A stretch of DNA of 64,000 bases, from positions 1 through 64,000 of the forward strand of contig NZ_BONY01000031.1 of the NCBI RefSeq assembly GCF_016862955.1, given 5' to 3'. Below, piece by piece: positions 23,916-33,541 of the stretch. Source of the DNA: Rhizocola hellebori. Lineage in GTDB: Bacteria > Actinomycetota > Actinomycetes > Mycobacteriales > Micromonosporaceae. The first letter of the stretch is position 1. Every line of letters begins with the position of its first letter. The notes under the pieces were generated by a model that saw only the letters and a list, made by a program, of their open reading frames with translations, had not been told where the DNA came from and searched no databases. The position numbers were made by a program, and so were the translations under genes.

Positions 23916-26300
23916 CTATTCGGTGCGCAATGCGGTCGCGGTACGGGTCTTCGCTGCCCATCCGGCCGGCAACAGAGAACCGGTCACGGCGATGAGCAGG
24001 CCGCCCAAGCCGAAGAGCACCAGCTGCATCGGCTGGTAGACGTCCACGACCGAGGCGGGCAACGTGAATCCCGTGACGTTGCCCATTTGGGTGGCGATCG
24101 TCCTTTGTAGTAATACGCCCACCGGTGCGCCAATGGCGCCGCCGATCAGCCCGGTCACCACCACGGAGGCGATAACCATCGCGATGGTCTGCCGTGGAGT
24201 CATGCCAAGCGCCTTGTGCACACCGAGATCGTGCACGCGCTCCCGGGTTTCCAGCACCACCATATTGAGCACGCCCAGCGCGGCCACCACCACCAGCATC
24301 AGCGTGAGCAAGGTGGTCAGCGCGTTGACGACGATGATGAATTCGGCAGTGTCCTCCTCGGCGACCTCCGCGGTGGCCTCCACCGATTCCAGTGCGGTGT
24401 TCAGCGACTTGACGTAGGCGGCCTTGTCGGTGCCGGGCTTGAGGGCGATGCTGTAGCTCATCGCCCGCAACTCCGGCTCGGCCGTGGCGAGCGTTGTCGC
24501 CGCGGTGAGAATCTGCAGGCCGCGATCTTCGGTGTTGAAGACCTCGCCCACGATCCGCACAGTGATGTCGACGCCGTGGTCGGTGAGCACCACGGAGTCG
24601 CCGACCTTGGTTCGGGTGGCGGTCAGAAACGGCGTGCTCACCACGATTTCGTTGGCCTGGCTGAACCAGCGCCCGCCAATCATCCGGTAGCCGTAGGAGG
24701 AGTTGTCCCCGGTGTAGGCAAGCACGTCCAGGGCGTTGGTGAGCCCGGCGACAGTGACCTGCGTGTCCGCCTCCCCGCTGTATCCGGCTGTCCCGGCCTG
24801 GGCGGTGATCGCCCGGACCACGGCCACCGGATCGGGCGGCGACGGCGGCCCGCCCGCCACCCGTCCCTGACCCTCGGTCGGCAGACCCGCGGGCGGCGGT
24901 CCGGACATGCGCTTGCCGGGATGGATGATCACGTCGCCGTGGCTCTCGGTCGCCTGGACCTCGTTGAGCGTGCTGCCCAGCCCGACGGCGAAGGTCGCGG
25001 CGGCGGCGCCGAAAGCGATCGCCGCGATGATGGTGGCGGACCGGGCGGGCCGGGCGAACGGGTGAGCCAGACCGAGGCTCACCGGCCGGGGCAGCGGAAG
25101 CCGCGCGGTCAGCCGAGCCGCGGTGTGACCATGCCGCAGACCCTTGGTGCGGCCCACCGCGAGGGCATCGACGGTGCGTAGCCGTCCGGCCCGGGAAGCG
25201 GCGGCCCATGCGGTTATCGCCACCATCGCCAGCGCCCCGGCGACCACGAGGGCGTCGAGCCACCAGCTGACACCGGTGTCGGACGTGCCGTAGAGCCGGT
25301 TGGTCTGCGCCAGCACCCCAACCGTCAGCGCGTTGCCCGCCACCACCCCGAGCACCGCCCCGACCGAGGCGGGTATCAGCGCCTGGGCGAGATAGGCCCG
25401 CACCACCTGGCTCGGTGTGAAGCCGAGCGCCTTGAGAATGCCGATCCGGCGGGTGGCCATCCCCACCGCGCCGGCTATGACGTTGCTGATGATGAGCACC
25501 GCCATGAGCACGCCCAGCACCCCGAAGGCGATGAGGAACGGCACGTACAGCACCGTGTTCCCGGCGCTGTTGGTTCTCGTGACCAGCCAGGATCGCGTTC
25601 CGGTCAAGGATTCTGCGGGTACGTTCGCGAGCAGCGTGGTGCGGGCTGCGTCGATCTGCTCGGCGGTGGCTGCCGAAGCGAGACGGTAGAGCATCTGGTA
25701 GCCGCTATCGGCTCCCGGTGCGGTCAGCGCCTTGATCTGGTCGGGCATCACCCAGCCGCCGGCGGTCTCGCTGACCGAGCGCGCGGTGCCGACCACCTTG
25801 AGGGTCGGGCTGCCCGGAAGATCGGGCAAGCTAAGCGCGTCACCGACTTTCGGCTGGAAGAACTCGGGCAGCCGGCCGTCGCTGAACAAAACGATCTCGC
25901 CCGCACCGGTCACCCACCGCCCCGAGATCAGCGAGACAGCGTCCACCGGCCCGCCCGGATCGGCCCGCCCCACCACCGTCATCGGCTCCGAATCCCGGTT
26001 GCGCGCGGTGTCCGGGCTGATGATGGTCGTGGCGAACGGGCCGGCCGAAGCGGTCGCGCCGATCGCCTGCGCGGAGGCCGAGACTTGCGCCGCCGTGGCC
26101 TTGGCGGCATCGAACTGGGCGGTCAGGTGCGCGCCGTTCTGCTGCGCGAAGGCCCGGTCGAAAGGTGCGCTGGAGGCCACCATGAGCGAGCCGCCCAGCA
26201 CCGCCGCGGTCACCGCGAGCATCACGACGAGCCCGACCACGACGGTCTGCACCCGTCTCCGCCCGACTCCGGAGCGGACCACCCCGCCAACGGCACTCAT
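23916..26300 (-). CDS. FtsX-type ABC transporter permease
   Basis: A 794-residue permease with an N-terminal TM helix (VQTVVVGLVVMLAVTAAVLG), a large extracytoplasmic MacB-like domain and two FtsX-type permease blocks. The first block lies around FLIAFGVLGVLMAVLIISNV. The second is near the C-terminus, with LLTLMLVVVAALGVLNMVVL and the ERVHDLGVHKALGMTPRQT loop. MacB/FtsX-like systems use mechanotransmission to export peptides, lipids or antibiotics. The ATG at 26300 shares its A with the stop of the ATPase gene (TGATG), so stoichiometric expression is expected. Confidence 0.9.
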   Translation of the reverse strand: MSAVGGVVRSGVGRRRVQTVVVGLVVMLAVTAAVLGGSLMVASSAPFDRAFAQQNGAHLTAQFDAAKATAAQVSASAQAIGATASAGPFATTIISPDTARNRDSEPMTVVGRADPGGPVDAVSLISGRWVTGAGEIVLFSDGRLPEFFQPKVGDALSLPDLPGSPTLKVVGTARSVSETAGGWVMPDQIKALTAPGADSGYQMLYRLASAATAEQIDAARTTLLANVPAESLTGTRSWLVTRTNSAGNTVLYVPFLIAFGVLGVLMAVLIISNVIAGAVGMATRRIGILKALGFTPSQVVRAYLAQALIPASVGAVLGVVAGNALTVGVLAQTNRLYGTSDTGVSWWLDALVVAGALAMVAITAWAAASRAGRLRTVDALAVGRTKGLRHGHTAARLTARLPLPRPVSLGLAHPFARPARSATIIAAIAFGAAAATFAVGLGSTLNEVQATESHGDVIIHPGKRMSGPPPAGLPTEGQGRVAGGPPSPPDPVAVVRAITAQAGTAGYSGEADTQVTVAGLTNALDVLAYTGDNSSYGYRMIGGRWFSQANEIVVSTPFLTATRTKVGDSVVLTDHGVDITVRIVGEVFNTEDRGLQILTAATTLATAEPELRAMSYSIALKPGTDKAAYVKSLNTALESVEATAEVAEEDTAEFIIVVNALTTLLTLMLVVVAALGVLNMVVLETRERVHDLGVHKALGMTPRQTIAMVIASVVVTGLIGGAIGAPVGVLLQRTIATQMGNVTGFTLPASVVDVYQPMQLVLFGLGGLLIAVTGSLLPAGWAAKTRTATALRTE

Positions 26301-26992
26301 CAGCGCACCCGATTCATCGCGGTGTCGGCTGCGACCCGGCCGTCGACCAGCTGGATGGTGCGGGTCGCGCACGCCCGCGCCAGGGCCAGGTCGTGGGTGA
26401 CCAGCACGATGGTTTGCCCGTCGGCGTGCAGGTCCTTGATCAGTTGCTGGACGTCCTCGCCGGAGGCGGTGTCCAGGGCCCCGGTCGGTTCGTCGGCCAG
26501 CAGCAGCGCCGGGCGGTTCATCAGGGCTCGGGCCACCGCGACCCGCTGCCGCTCGCCGCCGGACAGCCGACCCGGGTAAGCGCGCGAATGCTGGGCCACG
26601 CCCAGCTTGCCGAGCAGGTCCGCCGCCCGCTGCCGGGTCTGGTCGCGGGCCATCCCGGCCAGCTGGGCCGGCAGCATGACGTTGTCGGCCACGGTCAGGT
26701 CGTCCAGCAGGTTGAAGAACTGGAACACCATGCCGACCTTGGCCCGCCGGTAGCGTGCCGAGGCGGCCTCGCCGAGCTCGTCGACGCGCACCCCGTCCAC
26801 GGACACCGTGCCGCTGCTCGGCCGATCCAGCCCGGCGACCAGGTTCAGCAGCGTGGACTTGCCGCTGCCGGACGGCCCGAGGATGGCGACTGCCTCGCCC
26901 GCGGCGATCCGCAGTGACACGCTGTCCAGCGCTGGAGGTCCCCCGTCGTACCTGCGGCTTACTTCGTGCAACTCGATCACGGGCTCGGTCAT
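26300..26992 (-). CDS. ABC transporter ATP-binding protein (MacB/LolD type)
   Basis: A 230-residue ATPase with Walker A GPSGSGKST, a Q-loop in FQFFNLLDDL, the signature LSGGERQRVAVARAL, Walker B LLLADEPTGALD and an H-loop in VLVTHD. It pairs with the FtsX-type permease immediately downstream. A two-component system is divergently encoded 212 bp away (27205-29171), an arrangement typical of regulators that control their neighbouring exporter. Confidence 0.93.
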   Translation of the reverse strand: MTEPVIELHEVSRRYDGGPPALDSVSLRIAAGEAVAILGPSGSGKSTLLNLVAGLDRPSSGTVSVDGVRVDELGEAASARYRRAKVGMVFQFFNLLDDLTVADNVMLPAQLAGMARDQTRQRAADLLGKLGVAQHSRAYPGRLSGGERQRVAVARALMNRPALLLADEPTGALDTASGEDVQQLIKDLHADGQTIVLVTHDLALARACATRTIQLVDGRVAADTAMNRVR

Positions 26993-27204
26993 GTGAAGCT
27001 CCTTGAAGATTCGTTGGCGAATCGGTCGGACCAGACGCTAGGTCGACTAGCGCACGGCGGACGTCGGCCGGTTGAGCCATTTGCTCTACCGCGTGTGGAT
27101 GAAGCCCGCCGGCGTCATCCTCGCGATGTAGTCCTGGGAGGTACCCGCGCTGATCAGCTAGGGTGACGCCGCGGGCCGCTTCCATCGGCCAGAATGGGCC
27201 GGTG

Positions 27205-28506
27205 ATGAAGGTGGCTGTGGTCGGCCGACTGCGGGCATGGACAGGGCAGCTGGTGCGCCCCTCCGGTCCGCTGCCGCCACTGACCCGGCGCGGCCAATTG
27301 TTCGATCTGTTCCTTGCCCTGGGCCTCGGCCTGGCCGCGTTCTTGGATGCCGACGGTGGCGATGCCGAATATCGGGGGCCCACCTACTTTCCCAACATTG
27401 AAGTGCCGGCGGTGCCGCTGCCCGGCGCCGAGCCCTTCGACGCGCATGAGCCGGACCAGGCCACTTTGATGCTGGTCATGTTGCTCGTGGTGATGCCGTT
27501 GGTGTTGCGCCGCCGCTACCCGCTGACGATGCTGTGGGCCGTGCTGATCCTGGCGCCACTGGTCAGCGACTTCGACGCCGCGCTGCGGCTGTCCTTCTAC
27601 GCCTGCGTGATCGCTGCCTACAGCGCCGCCGTTTACAGCCCGTTCCGGATACCCGCTCTGGTGAGCCTGCCTTTCGCGGCAATCCTTTACACGGGCCTGA
27701 GCGAAGATGCGGTGCCCACCGTTCCGGACAACGCCGTTCCCTTCTTGATCTTGATTCCCATCGCGGTCGTCGCGGATGGCCTGCGGCGCTGGAAACGGCG
27801 CGCCGACGAGGACCGGGCTCGTCTGTCCACATTGGAAAGTGAGCAGGCGGAAGCGCTGCGCCGTGCGGCCGAGCACGAACGCGCCCGGATCGCTCGCGAG
27901 CTGCACGACGTGGTGACCCACAACGTCAGCGTGATGGTGATCCAGGCCGGCGCGGCGCGCAAGGTCCTCGACGCCGCCCCGGGCCAGGCCCGCGAGGCGT
28001 TGCTCGCCGTGGAGGCGGGCGGCCGGGCGGCCATGGCGGAGCTGCGCCACGTGATGGGGCTGCTCACCATGGACAGCGATGGCCCCGATCCGGCGGCCGG
28101 CGCCGATCTGACCCCGCAGCCCGGCCTGGACCGCCTGGATGCCTTGGTGCAACGGGTTCGCGACACCGGCGTCCCGGTCGAGCTGACCATCGCCGGATCG
28201 CCGCGGCCGCTGCCCTCGGGGGTGGAGCTGACCGCTTACCGCGTGGTGCAGGAGGCGCTGACCAACACGGTCAAGCACGCGGCCGGTGCGGCGGCCCGGG
28301 TGCTTGTCGAGTACAGCCCGGAAGAGCTGCGGGTGGAGGTCACCGACAGCGGCGGCACCCCGGGCGCCGCGGCCGCCGCCGGCAACCGCCGCGGGCTGAT
28401 CGGTTTGCGGGAACGCCTTGCCGTCTACGGCGGCACCCTGCACACCAGGCCCCGGGTCACCGGCGGGTACCGTCTCACCGCCCAGATTCCTTTGGAGGCC
28501 ATGTGA
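27205..28506 (+). CDS. NarL-type sensor histidine kinase
   Basis: A 433-residue kinase. The N-terminal 190 residues hold about five to six membrane segments with little extracellular sequence, as in intramembrane-sensing kinases. The HisKA_3 dimerisation helix contains ERARIARELHDVV, with His234 as the expected phosphorylation site. The HATPase region has the TAYRVVQEALTNTVKHA N-box and GLIGLRERL. ATG at 27205 is preferred; a GTG at 27202 is the alternative. The response regulator overlaps its stop (GTGA). It is divergent from the FtsX exporter, which suggests it senses the exported compound or envelope stress. Confidence 0.9.
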   Translation: MKVAVVGRLRAWTGQLVRPSGPLPPLTRRGQLFDLFLALGLGLAAFLDADGGDAEYRGPTYFPNIEVPAVPLPGAEPFDAHEPDQATLMLVMLLVVMPLVLRRRYPLTMLWAVLILAPLVSDFDAALRLSFYACVIAAYSAAVYSPFRIPALVSLPFAAILYTGLSEDAVPTVPDNAVPFLILIPIAVVADGLRRWKRRADEDRARLSTLESEQAEALRRAAEHERARIARELHDVVTHNVSVMVIQAGAARKVLDAAPGQAREALLAVEAGGRAAMAELRHVMGLLTMDSDGPDPAAGADLTPQPGLDRLDALVQRVRDTGVPVELTIAGSPRPLPSGVELTAYRVVQEALTNTVKHAAGAAARVLVEYSPEELRVEVTDSGGTPGAAAAAGNRRGLIGLRERLAVYGGTLHTRPRVTGGYRLTAQIPLEAM

Positions 28507-29171
28507 GCGAGCCGCTGCGCGTCGTCGTCGCCGACGACCAGGCGCTCGTGCGCACCGGCTTCCGGATGATCCTGACCGCCGACGGCATAGACGTGGTGGG
28601 CGAGGCCACCAACGGCGCCGAGGCGGTGGAGGCGGTGCGGCGCACCCTTCCCGACGTGGTGCTCATGGACATCCGGATGCCGGAGATGGACGGCCTGGAG
28701 GCCACCCGCCGCATCCTCACCGGCGCTGCGGGCGAGCCGCGGGTCATCATCCTGACCACTTTCGATCTCGACCACTACGTTTACGCGGCGCTGTCCGCGG
28801 GTGCCAGCGGCTTCCTGCTCAAGGACGTGACCCCCGAGCATCTGGTGGCCGCGGTGCGCATGGTGCGCTCCGGCGACGCTCTGCTCGCGCCCGCCATCAC
28901 CCGCCGTCTCGTGGAAAGGTTCGCCGGCCGTGGCCCCGACACCGCCGCGATTCACCGCGATCTTTCCGCGCTGACGCCCCGGGAGCTGGAGGTGCTGCGC
29001 CTGCTCGCCCAGGGCATGAGCAACGGCGAGCTGGCCGGGCATCTGCATCTGTCCGAGGCGACCGTGAAGACCCACGTCGCCCGCATCCTGGCCAAGCTCG
29101 GCCTGCGCGACCGCGTCCAGGCCGTCGTCGTGGCCTACGAGACCGGACTGGTCAGCCCGAGCGGGACCTGA
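28503..29171 (+). CDS. NarL/LuxR-type response regulator
   Basis: A 222-residue regulator. The receiver domain has the acidic pair in VVVADDQALVRTG, the phospho-acceptor Asp in DVVLMDIRMPEMDG and the conserved Lys in GFLLKDV. A C-terminal LuxR-type helix-turn-helix follows (LTPRELEVLRLLAQGMSNGE, then LSEATVKTHVARILAKL). It starts at a GTG that overlaps the kinase stop by four bases. Cognate partner of the 27205 kinase; the divergent ABC exporter genes are its likely target. Confidence 0.92.
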   Translation: MSEPLRVVVADDQALVRTGFRMILTADGIDVVGEATNGAEAVEAVRRTLPDVVLMDIRMPEMDGLEATRRILTGAAGEPRVIILTTFDLDHYVYAALSAGASGFLLKDVTPEHLVAAVRMVRSGDALLAPAITRRLVERFAGRGPDTAAIHRDLSALTPRELEVLRLLAQGMSNGELAGHLHLSEATVKTHVARILAKLGLRDRVQAVVVAYETGLVSPSGT

Positions 29172-29201
29172 GGCGATCCGAGCCTTTGACACAATGACCC
29201 G

Positions 29202-30467
29202 GTGCCAGACCTAGTCATCGAGCTCGATCGTCAGGAAGGGCTGGACGAGCTGCTCTCGTCGCCTCGCCCGTCCTTGACCTCGGCCGGGCGCAGGTGGATC
29301 GCGGCGGGTCTGGTGCTGGCGTGCCTGCTTGCGCTGGGCTCCGGCGGCAGACCCATACCCGCTGTCGAGCCGGTGGCCGAGGTCAAGCTGCAGATCGAAG
29401 GCGAGCTGGTCAGCATTTCCGGCGAGCTGCTGATCGATGAGCCGGGCCTGCTGACCGCGCTGGACTCCCGTACCGCCCGGCCGCGCTGGCAGGTGCGCAC
29501 CGGGCTGGGCCGGCACCTGACCCACAGTGAGGGCGACCTGGTGCTGGTGAACGGCGCGACCGAGCCTGCCGATGGCAGGGCCGGGCAGCTGTGGTCATTG
29601 GGCATCCAGATGGATACCGGCCAGGTGCGCTGGCGGCTGCCGGGACGGGTCACCGTGGTGGGCGGTCAAGTGGTGACCCACGCGGTCGATCAGTCGACCT
29701 TCCCGCCGATCGGACGTCTCGCGGTCTACGACCTTGCCGGGCAACCGGTCTGGGCCAAGGCGCCGGTCGCCGTGCTGCACGCCGTGGATCTTCGGCGGCA
29801 GACCGTGCTCGTGCTCGATCGCCTGTCCGGCGAGATGGTGGAGTACAGGATCGACACCGGCGGCGAGGTCGCCAGGGTTGTGCTGCCCGACCTGATCGGG
29901 GCCACCGGGCTCGGCTATCTCGACGGCGAGGTGGTCGCCTTCTTCGCCGACGGTGGGGTGGTGAGCCGGCAGGACTCCGAATTCAGCCGCATCGGTTTCC
30001 CCGAGGGGCGACCAGAGCGGGCCGACTGCGGACCGCTGTGGTGCGAATACTCCACTTCCACCTACGACATCATGTTGGTGGACAAGGCAACCGGTGAGCT
30101 GGTGCATCGTGGCGAGCTGTGGCAGCTGGCCATCCACACCGAAGGCGGCGTGGTCGGCCTCGGTCCCGATTACGGCCGAGCCGTCAGCACCCTCACCTAC
30201 TTCGATGCGACGACCCGCCGCGCGCAGGAGCTGACCGGCTGGCGGCCGTTGGGCCCGCGCCTCGACACCGGCGTGGTGAGCTGGCAGGGCCGTCTGTTCC
30301 TGCTGTCGGTGAGGCCTTCGCGCACCTTCGTCGCCGCGATCGATCGCACCGGGATGCATGTCGTGGGCTCGGTGCCCTACGAGCGCCTCACCCAGTGCGG
30401 GGCCACCAGCTACCTGATCGCCTGCCGGGTGGATCCCAAGACCATCAAGGTGTGGCGTCCCAACTGA
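29202..30467 (+). CDS. membrane-anchored beta-propeller protein (PQQ/BamB-like repeats)
   Basis: A 421-residue protein with a short cytoplasmic N-terminus, one TM or signal-anchor segment (WIAAGLVLACLLALGSGG, about residues 31-48) and an extracytoplasmic beta-propeller. Blade motifs of the PQQ-like type recur: LLTALDSRTARPRWQVRTGL, DTGQVRWRLPG and LAVYDLAGQPVWA. Two Cys-containing stretches near the end (RADCGPLWCEYS and QCGATSYLIACRV) may form disulphides. GTG start at 29202. It lies 30 bp after the response regulator in the same direction. Function unknown; propellers of this kind usually scaffold proteins or bind ligands. Confidence 0.75.
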   Translation: MPDLVIELDRQEGLDELLSSPRPSLTSAGRRWIAAGLVLACLLALGSGGRPIPAVEPVAEVKLQIEGELVSISGELLIDEPGLLTALDSRTARPRWQVRTGLGRHLTHSEGDLVLVNGATEPADGRAGQLWSLGIQMDTGQVRWRLPGRVTVVGGQVVTHAVDQSTFPPIGRLAVYDLAGQPVWAKAPVAVLHAVDLRRQTVLVLDRLSGEMVEYRIDTGGEVARVVLPDLIGATGLGYLDGEVVAFFADGGVVSRQDSEFSRIGFPEGRPERADCGPLWCEYSTSTYDIMLVDKATGELVHRGELWQLAIHTEGGVVGLGPDYGRAVSTLTYFDATTRRAQELTGWRPLGPRLDTGVVSWQGRLFLLSVRPSRTFVAAIDRTGMHVVGSVPYERLTQCGATSYLIACRVDPKTIKVWRPN

Positions 30468-30474
30468 TCTGCCT

Positions 30475-31125
30475 CTACTCCACGCCCAGGCCGGCCTTGC
30501 GCGCCCGGACGATGGCCTGTGCCCGGTCGGCGACCTGCAGCTTGCTGAAGATGTTCGACACGTGGTTGCGCACAGTCTTGGCGCTGAGGAACAGCCGCTC
30601 GGCGATCGCGGTGTTGTTGTTGCCGGCGGCGATCAGGTTGAGGATTTCCCGCTCGCGGTCGGTCAGCTGGGGGAAGGGCGCGAGCGCGGCGGTGGCGCGC
30701 TGCGCGGCGAAGTAGTCGATGAGACGCTGGGCGATGCTCGGCCCGAAGACGGCTGTTCCCGCCGCCACCGCGGCGATCGCGTGCACGATGTCGCTGAGCC
30801 CGGCGCCCTTGAGCAGGTAGCCGCGCGCGCCGGCGCGCATGGCGGCGAAGACCGAGTCATCGTCGTCGTACATGGTCAGCACCAGCACGCCGATGTGGGG
30901 ACTGGTGTGGGTGATGGCGCGGGTGGCCTCTATCCCGTTGAGGTCGGGCAGGTGCAGATCGATGACCACCGCGTCGGGCTGGGACTGCGCGGCCATCAAG
31001 ATCGCTTCGGTGCCGGTCACCGCCTCGCCGATGACCTGCGTGCGGGGGTCGGAGTCAAGCAGCATCTTCAGGCCGGAGAGGAAGACCGGATGATCGTCGA
31101 CGATCAGGACACGGAAGGGATCCAC
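30475..31125 (-). CDS. NarL/LuxR-type response regulator
   Basis: A 216-residue regulator with receiver motifs VLIVDDHPVFLSGL, DAVVIDLHLPDLNG (phospho-acceptor Asp) and GYLLKGAG, and a LuxR-type output domain (LTDREREILNLIAAGNNNTA, then LSAKTVRNHVSNIFSKL). The GTG at 31125 is chosen because AGGAAGG lies 7 nt upstream. A GTG at 31173 would add 16 poorly conserved residues. It is divergent from the PDZ-containing kinase at 31265, its likely partner. Confidence 0.9.
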   Translation of the reverse strand: MDPFRVLIVDDHPVFLSGLKMLLDSDPRTQVIGEAVTGTEAILMAAQSQPDAVVIDLHLPDLNGIEATRAITHTSPHIGVLVLTMYDDDDSVFAAMRAGARGYLLKGAGLSDIVHAIAAVAAGTAVFGPSIAQRLIDYFAAQRATAALAPFPQLTDREREILNLIAAGNNNTAIAERLFLSAKTVRNHVSNIFSKLQVADRAQAIVRARKAGLGVE

Positions 31126-31264
31126 ATTGCTGCCTTCCTCGATGGCTGGACCCCAGGATATGGACACGGTCACCTCCGTGCTGACAGCTAGGTGTCACTT
31201 GTGATGATCGGATGGGGCCGGTCCCGGTGTCACGGGGCCACGGCCCTAAGCCGGGTCGGGACAA

Positions 31265-33541
31265 ATGCCGGACAGCAGGTTGATGCGGCGGGGGCGGGCA
31301 GGCGATGGTGCGGGGGTGGAGGCGACGCCGCAACGCCGGGAGCGAAGGGCCCGCAACATAGCCGTGGTGGTGCTCGCCGCCTGCGCGCCGATCGTGCTGC
31401 TGGTTTTCGCCCGCCTCGGCGCGCCCGCGGACGGCACGGCCACCTTCCCGTCCGCGCCGCCCTGGGGTGACGGTGTGGTGCTGGCCGACGTGACCAGTCA
31501 GCCCGGTGATCTGCGCCCAGGTGACCGGGTGGTCGCGGTCGACGGGGTGGCGCTGCGGACCTGGGTCGCCGACCCGCCCGCCACCGCTTTCCGGGTGGGC
31601 CAGGTGCTGCGCTATCAAGTGATCCGGGACGGGCAGCCGCGCACGGTCGAGGTGGTGCTGATGCCCTATCCGCTGGTCCGCAAGGTCGTCGACAATGCCG
31701 CCCTGCACCCGCTTCTGATCGCGCTGCTGGCGGTGGCCGGGTTCGTCTTCCTGCGCCGCCCGGACGACCCGGCGGCGCGGGCGCTGCTGGCGGTGGCGGC
31801 CCTGGTTCCCTTGGGGCTCACCGCTTTTCCCTATTCGACTCAGGTCATCGATGTGGTGACCGGACGGCTGTGGCCGCTCGTCGTGGCCGATACCGCCTCG
31901 CTGCTGATGTGGGGGGCGGTGCTGCACTTCACCTTCGTCTTTCCGCGCCCGTCCGGGCTGGTGGCGCGCCATCGCAGGCTGGCGGCGGCGGTGGCCTACC
32001 TGCTGCCGGCCGTGCTGTATCTGGCCAACCTGGCCCGCACCCTGCCCGGCGCGACAGGGGCGCTGGAACGCACCGGATTGCTGGTGACCATCTCGGTACC
32101 GGCGGCCAACGTCATCCCGTTCGCTGCCGCAGCGGTCATGGTCTTGAGTTATCGAGCGGCCCGCGACCGGGCCACGCGCCAGCGGCTGGCGTGGGTCTTC
32201 GCGGCCTTCGGATTCGGCCTTGCCTGCTATCTCGGGCTGGGCAGGCTGCCGGAATGGCTCAACGGCACGCCTTTGGTGCCGTGGGCCTGGCAGACGTTGT
32301 TCTTCCTGCCGGTTCCGCTCGCCCTGGGCGCGGCCGTGCTGCGGTACAGGCTGTTCGACCTGGAGATCTTTTTACGTCGCTCGCTGATCTATGGGGCGCT
32401 GACCGGCACGCTGATTCTGATCTACTTCGGCGCCGCGGCGGCGTTCGGCGCGCTGCTGGGCACGCCGGTCCAGGTCGGGCCGTTGCTCGCGGGCGGCATC
32501 GTGATCGGGTTGGTGTTGTCGCTGCGGGAACGCTTGCGCCGCATGGTTATCCGCCTCATCTTCGGCGACCGCGACGATCCCGACGAGGTGGTCCGCCAGC
32601 TCAGCCAGCGTTTGGAGGCCACCGCGTCGGCCGACTCGATCCTGCACAACGTGGCGCAGACGCTGGCGCGTGCGCTGCGGCTGCCCTACGTCAGCGTGGA
32701 GCTGAGCGGAACGGAGCCGCGCACTGCCAGCCACGGCCGCCCGGCCGGGAACCCGGTGACCGTCCAGCTCACGCACAGAGGTGAGCATGTCGGTCAGCTG
32801 GTCCTGGACAGCGGGCCGATCCGGGAGCCGTTCGGGCCCGACGACCGCAGGCTGCTCGATGGCCTGGCCCGCCAGGTCGGCGTGACCGCGCACAACTTGC
32901 TGCTGACCGTGCGGCTGCAGCGTTCGCTGGAACGCGTGGTCGCGGCGCGGGAGGAGGAGCGACGCCGGTTGCGCCGCGACATCCACGACGGGCTCGGCCC
33001 GGTCATGGCCTCCGGCGGGATGCGGCTCGAACTGGCCCGGGCGTTGCTGCGTACCGATCCCGATGCGGCGCAAGCCGTTCTGGCCGACCTCGCCACCACC
33101 CAGCAGCAGGCCCTCACCGACCTGCGCCGCCTCGTCGAAGGACTGCGGCCGCCCGTTCTCGACCAGCTGGGCCTGGTCGGCGCTGTCCGCCAGCGGGCCG
33201 ACCGCTTCACCGGCCTGGCGGTGACCGTCGAGGCGGCCGCCGATCTCGAGCCGTTGCCGGCCGCGGTGGAGGTGGCCGCCTACCACATCGTTTCCGAGGC
33301 GCTGACCAATGTGGTCCGACATGCCGGCGCCCACGCCTGTGCGGTGCGGCTGTGGCGCGATGAGGGGTTGCGGGTGGAGGTGAGCGACGACGGTGTCGGC
33401 CTGGCGGAAAGCTATCGCGCCGGTACGGGACTGCTGTCCATTCGCGAGCGCGCCGCGGAGCTGGGCGGCGAGGCCGACGCCGCGCCGCGGGCCCAGGGCG
33501 GCACCCAGATCCGTGCCCGGATCCCCTTACCCAGGGCCTAG
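31265..33541 (+). CDS. PDZ-containing multi-TM sensor histidine kinase
   Basis: A 758-residue kinase. After a first TM helix (about residues 31-50) comes a PDZ-like domain (VVLADVTSQPGDLRPGDRVV). Some seven to eight further TM helices follow to about residue 420, then a GAF-like linker domain (EATASADSILHNVAQTLARA), a HisKA_3 helix with His574 in RRLRRDIHDGLGPVM, and a HATPase domain (AAYHIVSEALTNVVRHA). The PDZ is on the outside by topology and could bind a peptide or misfolded protein. The N-terminal start is uncertain, with ATG at 31265 or GTG at 31316. It is divergent from the response regulator at 30475-31125. Confidence 0.88.
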   Translation: MPDSRLMRRGRAGDGAGVEATPQRRERRARNIAVVVLAACAPIVLLVFARLGAPADGTATFPSAPPWGDGVVLADVTSQPGDLRPGDRVVAVDGVALRTWVADPPATAFRVGQVLRYQVIRDGQPRTVEVVLMPYPLVRKVVDNAALHPLLIALLAVAGFVFLRRPDDPAARALLAVAALVPLGLTAFPYSTQVIDVVTGRLWPLVVADTASLLMWGAVLHFTFVFPRPSGLVARHRRLAAAVAYLLPAVLYLANLARTLPGATGALERTGLLVTISVPAANVIPFAAAAVMVLSYRAARDRATRQRLAWVFAAFGFGLACYLGLGRLPEWLNGTPLVPWAWQTLFFLPVPLALGAAVLRYRLFDLEIFLRRSLIYGALTGTLILIYFGAAAAFGALLGTPVQVGPLLAGGIVIGLVLSLRERLRRMVIRLIFGDRDDPDEVVRQLSQRLEATASADSILHNVAQTLARALRLPYVSVELSGTEPRTASHGRPAGNPVTVQLTHRGEHVGQLVLDSGPIREPFGPDDRRLLDGLARQVGVTAHNLLLTVRLQRSLERVVAAREEERRRLRRDIHDGLGPVMASGGMRLELARALLRTDPDAAQAVLADLATTQQQALTDLRRLVEGLRPPVLDQLGLVGAVRQRADRFTGLAVTVEAAADLEPLPAAVEVAAYHIVSEALTNVVRHAGAHACAVRLWRDEGLRVEVSDDGVGLAESYRAGTGLLSIRERAAELGGEADAAPRAQGGTQIRARIPLPRA

